From: Takakia lepidozioides
Lineage: Eukaryota > Streptophyta > Takakiopsida > Takakiales > Takakiaceae
Length of the DNA: 64,000 nt
NCBI GenBank assembly: GCA_030704615.1
Contig: CM060732.1
Location: 60,369,053 to 60,433,052 of the forward strand
Reading direction: 5' to 3'
Position numbers and translations under genes: made by a program. The notes beneath the pieces are model-generated. The model had not been told where the DNA came from. It made no database searches and was given only the letters and a program-made list of their open reading frames with translations. Positions 12,559 to 24,930 of this stretch are shown one piece after another; position 1 is the stretch's first letter; every line of letters begins with the position of its first letter.

Positions 12559-13556
12559 GACTGCTCAAGATCTTTCACTGTAAGGATTTCTCAACATGAA
12601 GACGGGAAAAAAGCAGAAGAGGATAAGACGCAGCATCTCATTCGACACCTAGAAAAGATATCAAGACACCTCGATAGGGACCTGGAAAGTTGACCGTCAT
12701 CTCAATGGATGAATGGACGAGCGAAGTCCCTTTGGATGAGAGAGCGAAGTTCCTCATCCAGGTCCAGCGGATGGATGATGGGTCACTTTCCATCTAGATG
12801 TCATCCACGGATCTTGAACGGTAGATGTCCAGTCAAGTGTTGACTGTCCTCCTCAACTCACTAGTAACATGTGCTTTTGAAATTTGTACTAAAGGAAATG
12901 AAATAATTACAGGAAATTAAGATTTGAAAGAAAATGTACAAAATAGTTACGGAAGAGTTGACCGTTTGAGAAAGGTGACGGACAGGCGTGGAAGGGATGG
13001 GGGGCCGTGAAGCCGCACAGTCGCGGGGGCCTGGTCCGTGGAGACCTGCAGCCTGATGAGTGAGCACTGTATAAAATAGCTTGCTTGTCAACCCATCTTC
13101 TCATCCTCACTGAGAAGAATGTGAAGCTGAATTGTAGAAGAGGAGGAGAAGTCAGTGGCGTTACAGTTTTGCGGAGGGAGTTTGAGAGAGTCATGAGGAC
13201 GGATCAGCTGTGACTTCTAGCGTACTGTTCATGGTCACTGCAGTTGAAGTGTTATCAAGGGTCCAGATACTGGGTTCCAGGTTGCTGAGGGGTTTCATTT
13301 GGCTTAGAACATTTGAGAGACCACTGGTGCAGATATAGTTACTCGCCATCTGACGGATTTGACCAAGTACCAATTGTGTACGTATACGCTGCTGCATAGT
13401 GATATCGAAAAGAAGAGGAACAGAAAATTAGCTCCGAAGAATTTCATGGAAATCTGAGGAGGTCACATGTTGAGACTGTGCTTAGAAAGATTTGTAGTAG
13501 ATTTCACGTTCAGCTGAAGAGCTTACGAGACGTTCTGAATAGTTTCCACCGGCTAC
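12559..13556. other. Intergenic between DUF538 and peroxidase 1
   Basis: This is the shared upstream region of two divergent genes (DUF538 on minus, peroxidase 1 on plus). A TATAAAA sequence at about 13073 could be an alternative plus-strand core promoter. No coding exon is recognised. Confidence 0.5.
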
Positions 13557-13563
13557 TATATAA
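13557..13563 (+). promoter_or_regulatory. Putative TATA box of peroxidase 1
   Basis: TATATAA in ggctactatataacactag lies about 250 bp before the peroxidase 1 start codon. That leaves room for a leader. A pyrimidine-rich run ending in cttag immediately before the ATG could be a 5' UTR intron acceptor. Confidence 0.4.
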
Positions 13564-13815
13564 CACTAGAGATATAACATTGCTTGCTAGAGACCGTCGA
13601 GAGACCGGCGAGCGACTAATTGCTAGAAGTACGTTCTTGAGCACCTTCTAGATCGTACATGTATGACATCTTGCTACCTTATTAATCTGATAGAGCTCGA
13701 ATCTCGACACGGAGTTCAAGTTATGACAAACGATTCAGGAGGCACGTACTCAGCTAGTGCTCAGTCTGATTCAAATGCAGGATCGTAACTGATCATACCT
13801 TTTTTCTCTTAGGCA

Positions 13816-16163
13816 ATGGGTGATCGACTGGCATCTGCAACCGCCATGTACTCGGCCACGGCCTGCACGGTTGTGATGATGCTATTGAGCTGTGGGAAGG
13901 CCCACGGGCAACTGAGCCCGGAGTCCTACTACGAACACGCATGTCCCGATGCCCTGGCTGTTGTGCAGCGTGTGGTTGCTGAAGCCATGGGACGCGAGCG
14001 CCGTGTTGGGGCCTCGTTGTTACGCTTGCACTTTCCTGATTGTTTCGTCAATGTATACCATCGAGAGACCAGAGCCGCTGTTTTAGTGTTTCAATGAGCA
14101 CTCTCTTCTTTTGTGTTGACATTTGTAGACCATTCTCCTTTGTCGATGTCGAGATAGAGAAAGAGGGCTGATCGACAGCCTAGAAATGTTTGTACACCTA
14201 ATCTCCGGTGATTCACTTGTACAGGGATGCGATGGTTCAGTATTGCTGGATGACACACCGATGTTCACAGGTGAAAAGACAGCAGGCCCGAACCTCAATT
14301 CTGCGCGGGGTTTCAATGTGGTGGACGAGATTAAGGCAGAGCTCGAGAGCGTATGCAGCGGGACAGTCTCATGTGCTGACATTCTGGCCATCGCTGCTCG
14401 GGACTCTGTTTTCTTGGTACAAACTACATCATTTGCACATCTCATTCCTTTTCTGTAAGACCGAAACTTCAAAGTAAAGATGAATTAGCTCCGAGCTCAG
14501 GAATCATTATCGAAAAAAACGCCTGCCTAGGCCATCGCAAACGTTCTCAAGCGAGAGTGCAGTCCAGACACCGGCCCCAGCTCAAGATAGACCCGATGGA
14601 TCAACACGTGTGTCAACATATTGCCCAGATGGGTATCATTTTAGCTCTAATTTGTGTGCAGTAATCGAGGCAGTTGCTAACAAAGCATTAAGAGAGGCTA
14701 TCAGACGATCTCTTGAAAGCGATCTGTTCTATACGAGATCAGCGTCGTGGACTTCTCGGCCCTTAACCTCCAGTCGAGAAGTCGTGGCATGCACAGTTTA
14801 CAACTTTGGATGAACAATGCAATCTAAGATTGAACTGCTATCTACTTCAAAAGGAACCCATTCCTAGAAAATTTCCCTGAGAGCTCCCACAGTCACAACA
14901 TTGAGCTAACAGCACCTCACTGTTACAAAACTGCCCTGTCTGGAATGATTTAATTATACATCAACTTACATTATAGTACAGTATGTATACATTTTCACTA
15001 TGTCTATATATATTGTTTCGAATTACACAAGGAAACTCCAGCCCCTGCAACTGGGCATTGGAGTCCACTCAGGGCACTATAGTTAAGATTGACTTGGACT
15101 TTGATCTAGAATACAATGTGTAAGTTTCAAAGTACATGTGATAAACTCATGTGAATCCGAAGGCAATTGTAGAATAGTCTGGAATATTTTTCACAGTTTT
15201 GCACGATCACTCTCAAAAGTATGGTGTGTTGGCAGAGTGGAGGCCCAATTTGGGCCGTGCAGCTTGGAAGGCGCGATAGCAGCACTGCCAGTACAGCCAA
15301 GGCCAACACTGCTATTCCCAAGCCCACACTGAGCGTGGCACAGATTGTATCCACCTTTAAGGCACTGGGTCTTTCTGAGCACGACATGGTCACGCTCTCA
15401 GGTAGTCCCAATTTTCCACAGTTGAAGTTATACCTGAGCTGATCTACCATGACTTCCAGTCTCATTGCGACGAGCTATTGTGCACTGTATTTGCGCTGTC
15501 AGCAGAGAAGTAAGTAACAGACTTTTGATATTCTTTTCGACTTCGGCGCCCAGCTGCTAGTTGTAATTGCTCCCTAGCAGCTGATTCAACCGTTGGGAAA
15601 GGTGAAACCTCAAACGATTTTAGTGTGGTGGCCCTCATGTCTCAAGATTACCGCCTATCCGGCTTGCACATGCATAGTTTAATTCCCTCCATTTTCCTTT
15701 CCAGTATCAATAGAGAAATTGATGTTCTTTCTGTACGTAAACAGGCTCACACACCATTGGAAGAGCACGCTGCACGAGCTTCTCAGCACGCCTGTACAAC
15801 CAGAGTGGGACTAGACGACCAGATCCGTCCCTCCCGCAATCATATCTCTCTCAACTCCAGCATTTGTGCCCGCAGAATGGTGATGGAAACACGACCACAA
15901 GCCTCGACATTTATTCCCAATATTCTTTCGACAACCAATACTACAAGAACCTGCAAGATGGGAGAGGCCTCCTAAATTCCGATGAGGTGCTCTTTACTAC
16001 ATCCGGTGAAAGCCTCACGCTGGTCAACTTGTATGCCAACGATGAAGAGGCTTTCTTCCAGAACTTCGCCACATCCATGTTGAAGATGGGAAACATCGGA
16101 GTCCTTACTGGTAGTAAAGGACAGATACGCAGAAACTGTCGGAAGATCAATTCTGGAAGCTAG
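13816..16163 (+). CDS. Class III peroxidase 1, distal His replaced by Pro
   Basis: Exons 13816-14052, 14225-14416, 15236-15401, 15745-16163 give 337 residues. The three introns sit at the classic class III peroxidase positions: after CFVN, after the AARDSVFL block, and inside LSG|SHTIG. There is a signal peptide of about 31 residues. Secreted class III peroxidases use haem and H2O2 to oxidise phenolics in the cell wall. All eight disulfide cysteines are present ([39 protein letters not shown]), as are the distal Arg70 and the proximal haem-ligand His in [10 protein letters not shown]. The catalytic distal His is not: the motif reads [10 protein letters not shown] instead of RLHFHDCFVN, with codon CCT at 14035-14037. 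Loss or strong reduction of peroxidase activity is expected if the base is real. Confidence 0.93.
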
Positions 16164-19100
16164 TGAACTAGTGAAGCTGGGAACTTCGACAATTTAGCAG
16201 TTGTATAGTGCTCAAGATGCATCCACTAATCTTCAATCTTAACACTAACAAGTTGTACATGGGAATGATATGGTCCGAAAACATTAGAGGAATTACTGAA
16301 TATTGTTACTGACTATTGAACAGTAGTCAGTCGACGTTGTGGGATACTTAGAGATGAGTATGTTCATGAACAGATCTAGCTCGTTATCTAGGTCGGAACG
16401 TCATGCTTAGTTTTTCAGGGCGAACACTCTGCATAGGAATGAATTTATATCAAGGGGCCTACTTGTAGTTGATCTAGCGTGTACGTGTACATGTATATCA
16501 AGTGGATGCGACTCATGTAAATGGGCGCCGTGGCCGTCAACAATTATTGTAAGTGGGAAGATAATCTAACAGATTCTCTGGTTTGAAGGTTCTGAGGCAG
16601 AACATCATGCGCAGACGTCCAACAATCCTGCACGATAGCTCTAGTCCACTCTTGACAGGCGTGTTATCTGCAGTCTTTCCAGATTTTCCGGATCAACGAC
16701 AACCGCACAGTTTTACTATGACAGACCTGTGATACAACCTTCAATTGAGCATGAGATTACAGTATCAAACTTAGCTGGTATGTTCCAAGGTGGTTGAAGG
16801 ACGGACATGTGAGAATCTGACGCAAAGACTTTCGGTTCCGTCCCTGGATCGACAAGCACAAAACGTGATCTTTATCTCTCTAGTACTTTCTTGGAATCTG
16901 ATTGTCTGCCGGCAGTAAGGATCAGAGATTGGGACTATGATGTAATGCAAAGTTTGAATTGGACCTCTGTACAGGTGCTTGAGTGATGACAAGACTCTGA
17001 TTGGCAGGAGGCTGGAACCTTCCCTTGGTACTTATACGAGACTTATACCAAGGTTACTGATGTTGAATGGAGACAAGCAGGGAGCAAGGGCAAAGAGGGG
17101 GGGCGGGGGAAGACTGATCCGTGACAATGATCTGATCTTTCAATGCCTGCAAGATAAGGGAAGGATAATCTTCTGGATAATTACCCTACAGCTGGGTAAT
17201 TGAAACAGCACTCGTCACAGTCTTTGTGATATGCGCATGGAGTGCAACCTCATCCTTTTAGTTGTGGGTAATATAACCCCCCATAGTGAGATTTTTTCCT
17301 CTATCGATGGGGCACTGTATGAGATTATGATGTGTCTGAAATGAAAGAAAGTCGAAGGATACAGTGGCCATTTGGAAGTACGTTCATTTGAAAGCTACGT
17401 GAAACTGGATACTTGGAGATCACACTGACCGGGTCACATACATTAGAAACACTCTTGATTCAAGACTTGCTGTATCACAACGAAAATCCGTTTACTGCAG
17501 TTCAGTCCGTCCAAACTTCGATAGGTACCAAATGCAAACTCTAAGAGATTACCTCTTTCAAAGCTTTCTTTGCTAAAATGAACCTAGATCCTAGTTCTAA
17601 GTCACAGAAGGTCACAAGTGTAATGCCTTGTCACCACATTTAAAGTAACCGTCGACTAGGAGAAGCATACCTGCAGCATGGCAGCAAATACAGGGATGCC
17701 TGGGTGAAGAAAAACCTTATTCGTCAGTGTTCTAAAAAGAGCTGGTACACCCTGTTTATTGTATAACACTAAATAATTCCCATGGAAAACAACACGCGGT
17801 TTAATTAAGTCCTCCACAATACCTGCCACAACGCTGGAGGATGACTGACTCTCCCGACATACTTGCTTACTATCTCAAAGAATCATCTAAGAGCCAAGCT
17901 TGTTTCATGTAGAAAACCCTGTGGTCACCCCTTGACAGTAGGAGCTGTGAGTTCAGGCTGAGACTTACACAGATCCATTTAAAAACTACCCAGAGGTAGC
18001 ATTGAATCTTCAACGTTTTTGAGGCATATGGCCTACAATAATGTCTTGTTGTTGTCAGTTGAGACTTGAGACCCGCAAAATCACATCAATCCAGCTGTTG
18101 GGTGCACTAGCAATAGGCCGGTTGAAACAATCCTGAAAACAACAGTAAAAAACAGTTGAACCCAGCACAGACCATTCCTACTGTGTTTCTCAAATGATGT
18201 CGGGACTATACTGCACCACAAGACCACTACCACGAGCATCGTAATGTATACTTGATAGCACTCAGATCCTCCATAACGCAGATAAACAGATTAACAAACT
18301 CAGAAGATGAGAGATCACATGAATGCGGTGATAGAGCCTTCGTGTGTAGAAATCCTCAAAGTCTCTGCAAAGGGGTGCATAGCCCTGCCACATGGTGCTC
18401 GTCAGAGATTAGTACCAGGCGTACCCAGAGACTGAAATAGCATTCACAAAATTACATGACCCATTTTTCTTCCAGACCTGCAATGTGCAAAGCGCTAATA
18501 TTGACCAACCAACCAAAGATAACCTCAACGAGAATGGATTGATGTGGGATGTGGACATCGCCATTACTTTGACTCAAAGGCACTTGAGACTCCGACCAAA
18601 GCCATCCAGCCTAAATAAGAGCCTCTTTTCCTTTGCGGGTTGCCCTGCGGGGCTTACACATACTCATAGGGTACAAGTGGACACCCCAGGCGAGCATGGA
18701 AGGAGAGAACCTACCTCCTTGGCCTTCTCCCTATTCATGAAGGTGCGAAAGAAGTCTCGAAAAAATGGCCCATTCTGATGGTACATGTTGATCGGGAGCA
18801 GGAAACAAGGCTCACTCCTGATGAGGTCATTGGGGTACTTCAATGGATAACACCCGTGAGGAAATGGAGAATTACTTGCGGGGTTTTCGTGACTACGAGA
18901 AATCGAACTGGTTTTGAGCTACAATCTCATTACTGTGCAACAAAAATAGGAGAAGGGAGATTGGCCAGCTATGAAGATGGCACACCCTGATTATTTCTTG
19001 CAAAAGAGACAGGCAGCCAAAGGAAAGAGGAAGAAAGAACCTTCTCAATATGCTGAACTGGGTAAATCCCTGTGCGACTCGGCTCCAAACCTGACATTTG

Positions 19101-22100
19101 CTTGTCCTCAGGAACCAGTGTCGCCATTGCTTTTGGGCTCATCAGTTTACCCCCTGGGACACCTCTCCATGTGGTCAAGAATCTTCGGGTGTTTGGTGAC
19201 TGCCTTATCTCAAAGATTGTTGGGCGAGCAATTGTTGTGCGCGATGCCAACCATTTTCACCACTTCCAAGATGGGGTCTGTTCTTGTGGGTATTACTGGT
19301 GATCTGAACAACAATCTGTATCTGGAATTTGATGTATGTTACTGATAAAGAGAATTGGGTGAAATCGAGGTTGCGGCAGCAGAAACAAATCATACTTGTT
19401 TGTGTCCACTCAGGCTAAATGCAACCAGTGATTTCATACATTCTAAAACCAACTTACCCACTCACGGAACTTTTTGCAGCATCGATACATTCATCGTCGT
19501 CAACATCATAGTTCCATTCTTGGTTGACAACTGTGTGGTACAAGTTGAGTAAGTTTACCCTGGTTGACAATTGAGGAGCCAATGTACTCTTAAGTGAACT
19601 CTTTAGTAGTTCCAGAAATCTGGTTCCAAGCAGTTGTGAATCAATAGCAATAGTGAATATTGTGGCAAAATTTGCAGCACATTCCACCTCCCACCATCAA
19701 CAAAACCTATAAAGACATAAAACTTCAGCTTCTTGCATTCCATATAAATCCTGCAGAACAGTTTAAGCTACATGGTGCTCATCAAACAATCGAACGCCTC
19801 AAAAGCTGTGATCTGGCTAAAATGGAGGCAAATCTATTAAGAGCTCATGAAGAAAGGCAGGTTCTTGCACCAGCTATGTCCAGAGCTGTCTCACATAAGT
19901 TTAGATTGCAATTGAATGCATGGTTGCAAAAGAATAACCTTTGTTGATAGCCTTGGTGGGTGGTGCATCGCACTTGCATGTGAATTATCCCTCTTCCAGA
20001 TCATTCATTGGGGGGCCAGTCTTGGTTGAAGTATCACTCGGTGCTCATCCGCCTTGATCCAGGAATCATCGTCACATGCATTTTCAGTCTGACGTCTTGG
20101 GAGCGAAGGATTTTGCAGTGCACCTCCTTTCCAACTAAAAATGTCAGACTCACAACACGCTATGTCACCATACAGTTTGGAACCCATGCAAGTACTTTTA
20201 AGACCAAGGAATGTGTGGTTTAGCTCTGGCACATTACAGATTGATTCGGCCAACATGACATCAACACTAGAGAGGGTCCTACACTCAGCAATGGCCTGTA
20301 CAGTACATAAAATCTACCCAATCCTTCCATTTGACTTAACAAATATGCCACAAACATGGGCAAGTGATGAAAATGGGCAACTGCACAAACCTTGTCGCAA
20401 GGGCTACTCAATGGATGGAACTTAAGACCTGAACCTCATTTGAATTACAAAGAAGGGAGGTCCAAGCAAGTAGGAGATTGGGTCAGTGCTATGAATGCGC
20501 CCGGTTAGCATTTGGAAGTACATAGCTCAATATTTGCTTTCTTAAGAAAAGAATTGCCATGCCTGTTTTACCTGCCATGGTAAGTAGATCGACATCCAGC
20601 GCATCCATGGGCAGGTGTTAAATGTACTTCTGCATCTGTTCAGGCAATTCTTTTCAGCCATGGACTGTTTGGATGTGGATAATCTGTTATTGGTTCTTAA
20701 CCCAGTGAGGCCATTGTTGGGCTGACATCCAGGGAGAAATGCAGCTCAATGCCGATGTTGTGAGGAGCTCTGACATCTAATGGGGGCTTTGTTGTGCGCA
20801 GGCTGGAGGCATTTACCTCTTGGCTTCTTCACAATAGGAGCTCTGGTGATCACATTATTGTTGCTATCACTGTATTCGTGATATAAAGAGCGATTCAGGT
20901 GATCGTGTAATTGTTCTTATCCTTTTATCATGCCCGACAATAGCAGTTCTGGTGATCATATTAATGTCCCTATCACTGTTGTGATCAATTATGAACGGTT
21001 TGTGCTGTGCATTAAACACGAATTTAGATGGGTTCCTAGATACAGCTGCAGATGGTATTAGCTATTGAGTGCTTGAAGTTCAACAAGCAAACCATCAGAG
21101 ATATACCATTGGCTTTCAATCGGATAGAGGGCTGGGGAAGGCAGAGAAAGAAGCAATTTTTTTGGTTAGCCACAGATTCAGCAGTTTGGTGGATGTCTCT
21201 TTGTGACCTGACAATCCTCATCAACCCCACTCTTCTCCAAATTTTAGTGAAAGCAGGGCCCAGTGTGTCTACTTGAGAAAGGTATGTGGTGAGGACTGAT
21301 CTTTGTCAGATCCTCTTTATTTGTGATTATTCATGTGAGGTGGTGACACCCAAGTAATAAAATTCATCTGGTCTATCCTTCTCTAACATGATTGGGTGTT
21401 TTATCACTTCAAAATGAGTATTCTTGAGTGCTTTGGGGAAACAGAAAGTAGCATCTTCTACTCACAACAGATGGATGTTTCCTGCAATTGTATGAAGAAA
21501 ACATGAAAGCTGACAGCTGAAGTGAAGGCATTTTCAGGTAGTAAACATTCTGTCACTAGGGAGAAGTATAGGATTTTGTGCATGGCTTGACTCACTCTCT
21601 GAGCAGCGTAAGTCCGATAGAACTGAAGAAAGCTCTGACGTAATTCGCAGAGCTAAGATCCGCCGCACCTCTCCTGCGGGAAGTCCTGAGGGAAGACGAG
21701 CAGGTCCCAGCGGGAAATCTTGACTTGAAGAGCACCCCGTTGATTTGAATGCCCCTGTCACCGAGGAAGACCTCTCTCAAGGTGGTAGAGTATTGGTGGT
21801 AGAGTATGTGATATGGGTCTGGGTTGTATTGGGCACTCTTCAAAGTAATGTATACCATGTATGGACTTCAATCTGGGACACTATCTGGCAGGCCCATTCC
21901 CTGTTGCATGGTGGACCTTAAGCTCTGAGCCTCTCCTGGGCAGGCTGAATTTCAGTGTGGAAGTTCTTCGTGGATGACTTGTTTCAAACCCTGTATTTGT
22001 GACTTGTGCGTTTGTTCCCAGTGAGCACTTTTTCCAGGCGACAACTCTTGGCTTTGATGAAATGTAAATCATCACCTCTCCACTATCTACACATTGGAGA

Positions 22101-24833
22101 TTTTTGAGATAGTATGATACCTCAAATTTTAAACCCTAAACCCTGAGTTCAAAAACCTAAAATAGAATGATACTAGAATAGTTTGATTTCTTTCTTTCTT
22201 TGTGTCAATATATCTAGCTCTACGAGCTTTGGTTTTTTCCTCTTGGGGACAGTTATACCCATTTGTACAGTCACCCCACTTGGGTCTTTTTATAAAGCTA
22301 TGCAGGTTATGTATGTTTTTTTTCTTAAAGTGGGGCTGTGACAAAAGTTCACAGCCTGATTCAATGCTGAATATACTCAGACCACAATTATGGCTGATTC
22401 AAACCCAGGGTAATATCAGCTGAGTTCCTGTGGGTTATGCGTCAGATTTGCTCTACAAGGATGTTGGCTGGCTTCCCTCCTTTGCATAGTAGAGTATGGG
22501 GGCAGACTTAACTCCTCAATTAGTTAACCCTACCTTGTTTCCACCATCTCTGATCCATCTTGATAACCTTTAACCATATTAGTGGGTGTGTGTTGGACTC
22601 CATAGGTCCACTATTGGAAAATGGTTGTTAACTCCCCCTGATGATAAGCTTTCTGGCCTTTCTTGCAGATTTAGATATAATAAGATCTGTGTGGAGTGCA
22701 TGGGAGCAAGAAGACACAGAGGCCTCAAGGGAAACACCTAGTAGCGACAGCTCACAAATCGGGCCCTAGTAGGTAACCTAGCCGTGAAGGCTTTCGCATT
22801 GGACACCGCCCAAGGGAAGCGGGGAGAAGAACATACCGCAGCCATCAAGGTAGCTGTATTTGACCCAGAACCATCTGGGTGGCACTTAGCGCACTGCTAC
22901 TGATAGGTGCCTTGAACTAAGATCGAGACCTGTCAACCAGTTTGGCGAAGCAAGTGACTGCTAGAATATCGCCGAACTGACAAGTAAAATGGAGCAGGCT
23001 CGCGTGCATGAAGAGATCCACAATTAGGGATTTTAAAGAAGGCTTGGAGATTGCAAGCGTGGAGAAGATGAGGATGATGGTGTACTGGCAGCTAGAGCAG
23101 ATCTGCTCTCGATAGGAAATCAGACTTAGCATGGCGTGGTGGTTGGGTGGACCGGATGCTGTAACCGGTGCTGTGCTTGCAGAGTTGTAAGTCGATGTTA
23201 GAATAGACGTCACAGCCTTTGTTGGTCTGCTGCAGCAGCAGGGGCTATGATCTCTCTTTTGTACAGAGAGCGATGGTGTAAATACTATGACTAAGGTCTC
23301 ACAAGTGCTGATTTGAAAAGGGGCAGTTTAGAGTTGATTCTAGTCACTGTTTGTGAATACACTTCCGTGAAGAACAGGGCTGAACTATCTTTGGACTGGA
23401 GTGATCTATGTTACGATCTGAATTGTGACTGGAATAAGAGAGGCTGGTTACCATGGATCCATACTGGTTTTGGATTGAATTGAGGCCCTATGATTATGAA
23501 GAGAGAAGTGCCTTGGAAATGTTGTTGATTTTCTTGTTGGATGAAATCAAGGAAGCGGTTTTCTTTGGAGTTTTGGTAAATACCCTGTGAACAGCAAAAC
23601 AAGCATAGCGCCTGAAATTGGTCATAGTTGGACAGAGGAAAGAGTGTCAGAGCCCTTTCAGCTACCAACTGTTGGTGAGAACTTGGTTCATCGAAGCAAA
23701 ACGCAAAAAGAGAAAAAGAAAAATATAAAAATACGGTGTCTTAATACGATAATCAACATCAACGCCAGGGACGACGTTCATTTCGTCAATCCTCGTAACC
23801 CTGTCAGCGTGTGTACCAAGGCCAACGTACACTATTCTTTCTTCTTCATCGTCTCAGAATCACAATTGGAGGTTCGTTTTTCGGCAGGGAGCCTGCTTTC
23901 ATTCTTTAGGCAAATGCCAAATCTCCCTGATTGTGAGTTTTGAACAAAAAAGAAGTTGCGTGATCAGATTAACTCTGTGCTAAGATCCACTCCGGTGTAG
24001 TGATCTCTCAAAGTTATTGGCATCATGTTGACAATTCATAGCCAAGCTGGCTATTGGTTATTGAGCAGATTGGACAGGTTACACGTGAATCGGGGCAAAT
24101 GAGGCTGAAGTAGAATGTGTGCCCCTACTAGGAAGGAAAACTTGAAACAAGGCATGCGTTGGCGCCAACATAGCAGCTCAGGAGTATGATTCTCTCTCTT
24201 GCGTTCGCAATGCACTGACCGTGGCCCTGTCAAATACAAAGGACGGTGATCGAGAGAGCCATCGGAAGACAAGATGGTATACCCATTACCTCTACCAGAA
24301 GAGGTAATTCATATTAATGCTGCTTAAGCTTCCAAAACTAAAGTCCGGAAGTTTTCTATGCAGCAAGTAGCTGCATTACTAGTGTGACCAGATCTCTTGA
24401 TTATCTCGATAAGAGGATTTGAGAGTGTGTACTGAGTGCGCCGAGACAGAGATAGAGAGGAAAAGGCTTTAGAAGGGAAAGAAACTAGATGAGGGTTTTC
24501 CCCATTCACATCGGAGATCCAGGATTCACAATGGAGATCCAGGCCTCTGTCACATTAGTGATTGCAGGGCCAAAATTCTATAACAGATCACACTAAGCCC
24601 AGCACTTACCTCAAGAGCCTCAAAAGGACAATTTACCGTATTCTGTATAGTACCCTGTGACCAATTTCAGTCGGGTTTCAATCTGACGAGATGGTACTGG
24701 GTGTTTGGTTACAGTCGACAATGAGATATGCGTGCAGCAATCTCGGTCTCCATGGATCTGTGATGGCCTAGTCCTGGGGTCAACCGTGGCCGCAATATCC
24801 TCCACATCAGCCCTTGCGTTCTCTTCAGCTCTT
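16164..24833. other. Long stretch without recognisable gene
   Basis: About 8.7 kb. Open frames here (for example 18971-19345, 19660-19947 and 20141-20425 on plus) show no family resemblance and no consistent splice structure. They may be relics of transposons or unrecognised exons. A telo-box-like aaaccctaaaccctg lies near 22131. A short local duplication (ggtagagtattggtggtagagtatgtg) is at about 21780-21810. Nothing else could be supported. Confidence 0.5.
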
Positions 24834-24930
24834 ATGAGGTTTCCTAACATCACTCCTTCCTACTCTGCTACCTCTGTCCCATTCTCTTCAGCTCTTATGA
24901 GGTTTCCTAACATCACTCCTTCCTACTCTG
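24819..24930 (+). repeat. 63-bp tandem duplication in putative exon
   Basis: A 49-bp stretch starting ttctcttcagctcttatgag occurs at 24819-24867 and again, identically, at 24882-24930. The period is 63 bp. It keeps frame and would duplicate a 21-residue segment containing LMRFPNITPSYS in the putative protein starting at 24834. Confidence 0.9.

Noticed and set aside
18971-20425. Possible multi-exon gene on plus
   Set aside because: No conserved motif, and the open frames cannot be joined with consistent splice phases.
22680-23220. Structured RNA or rRNA fragment
   Set aside because: No stretch matching conserved rRNA or known RNA motifs could be recognised.
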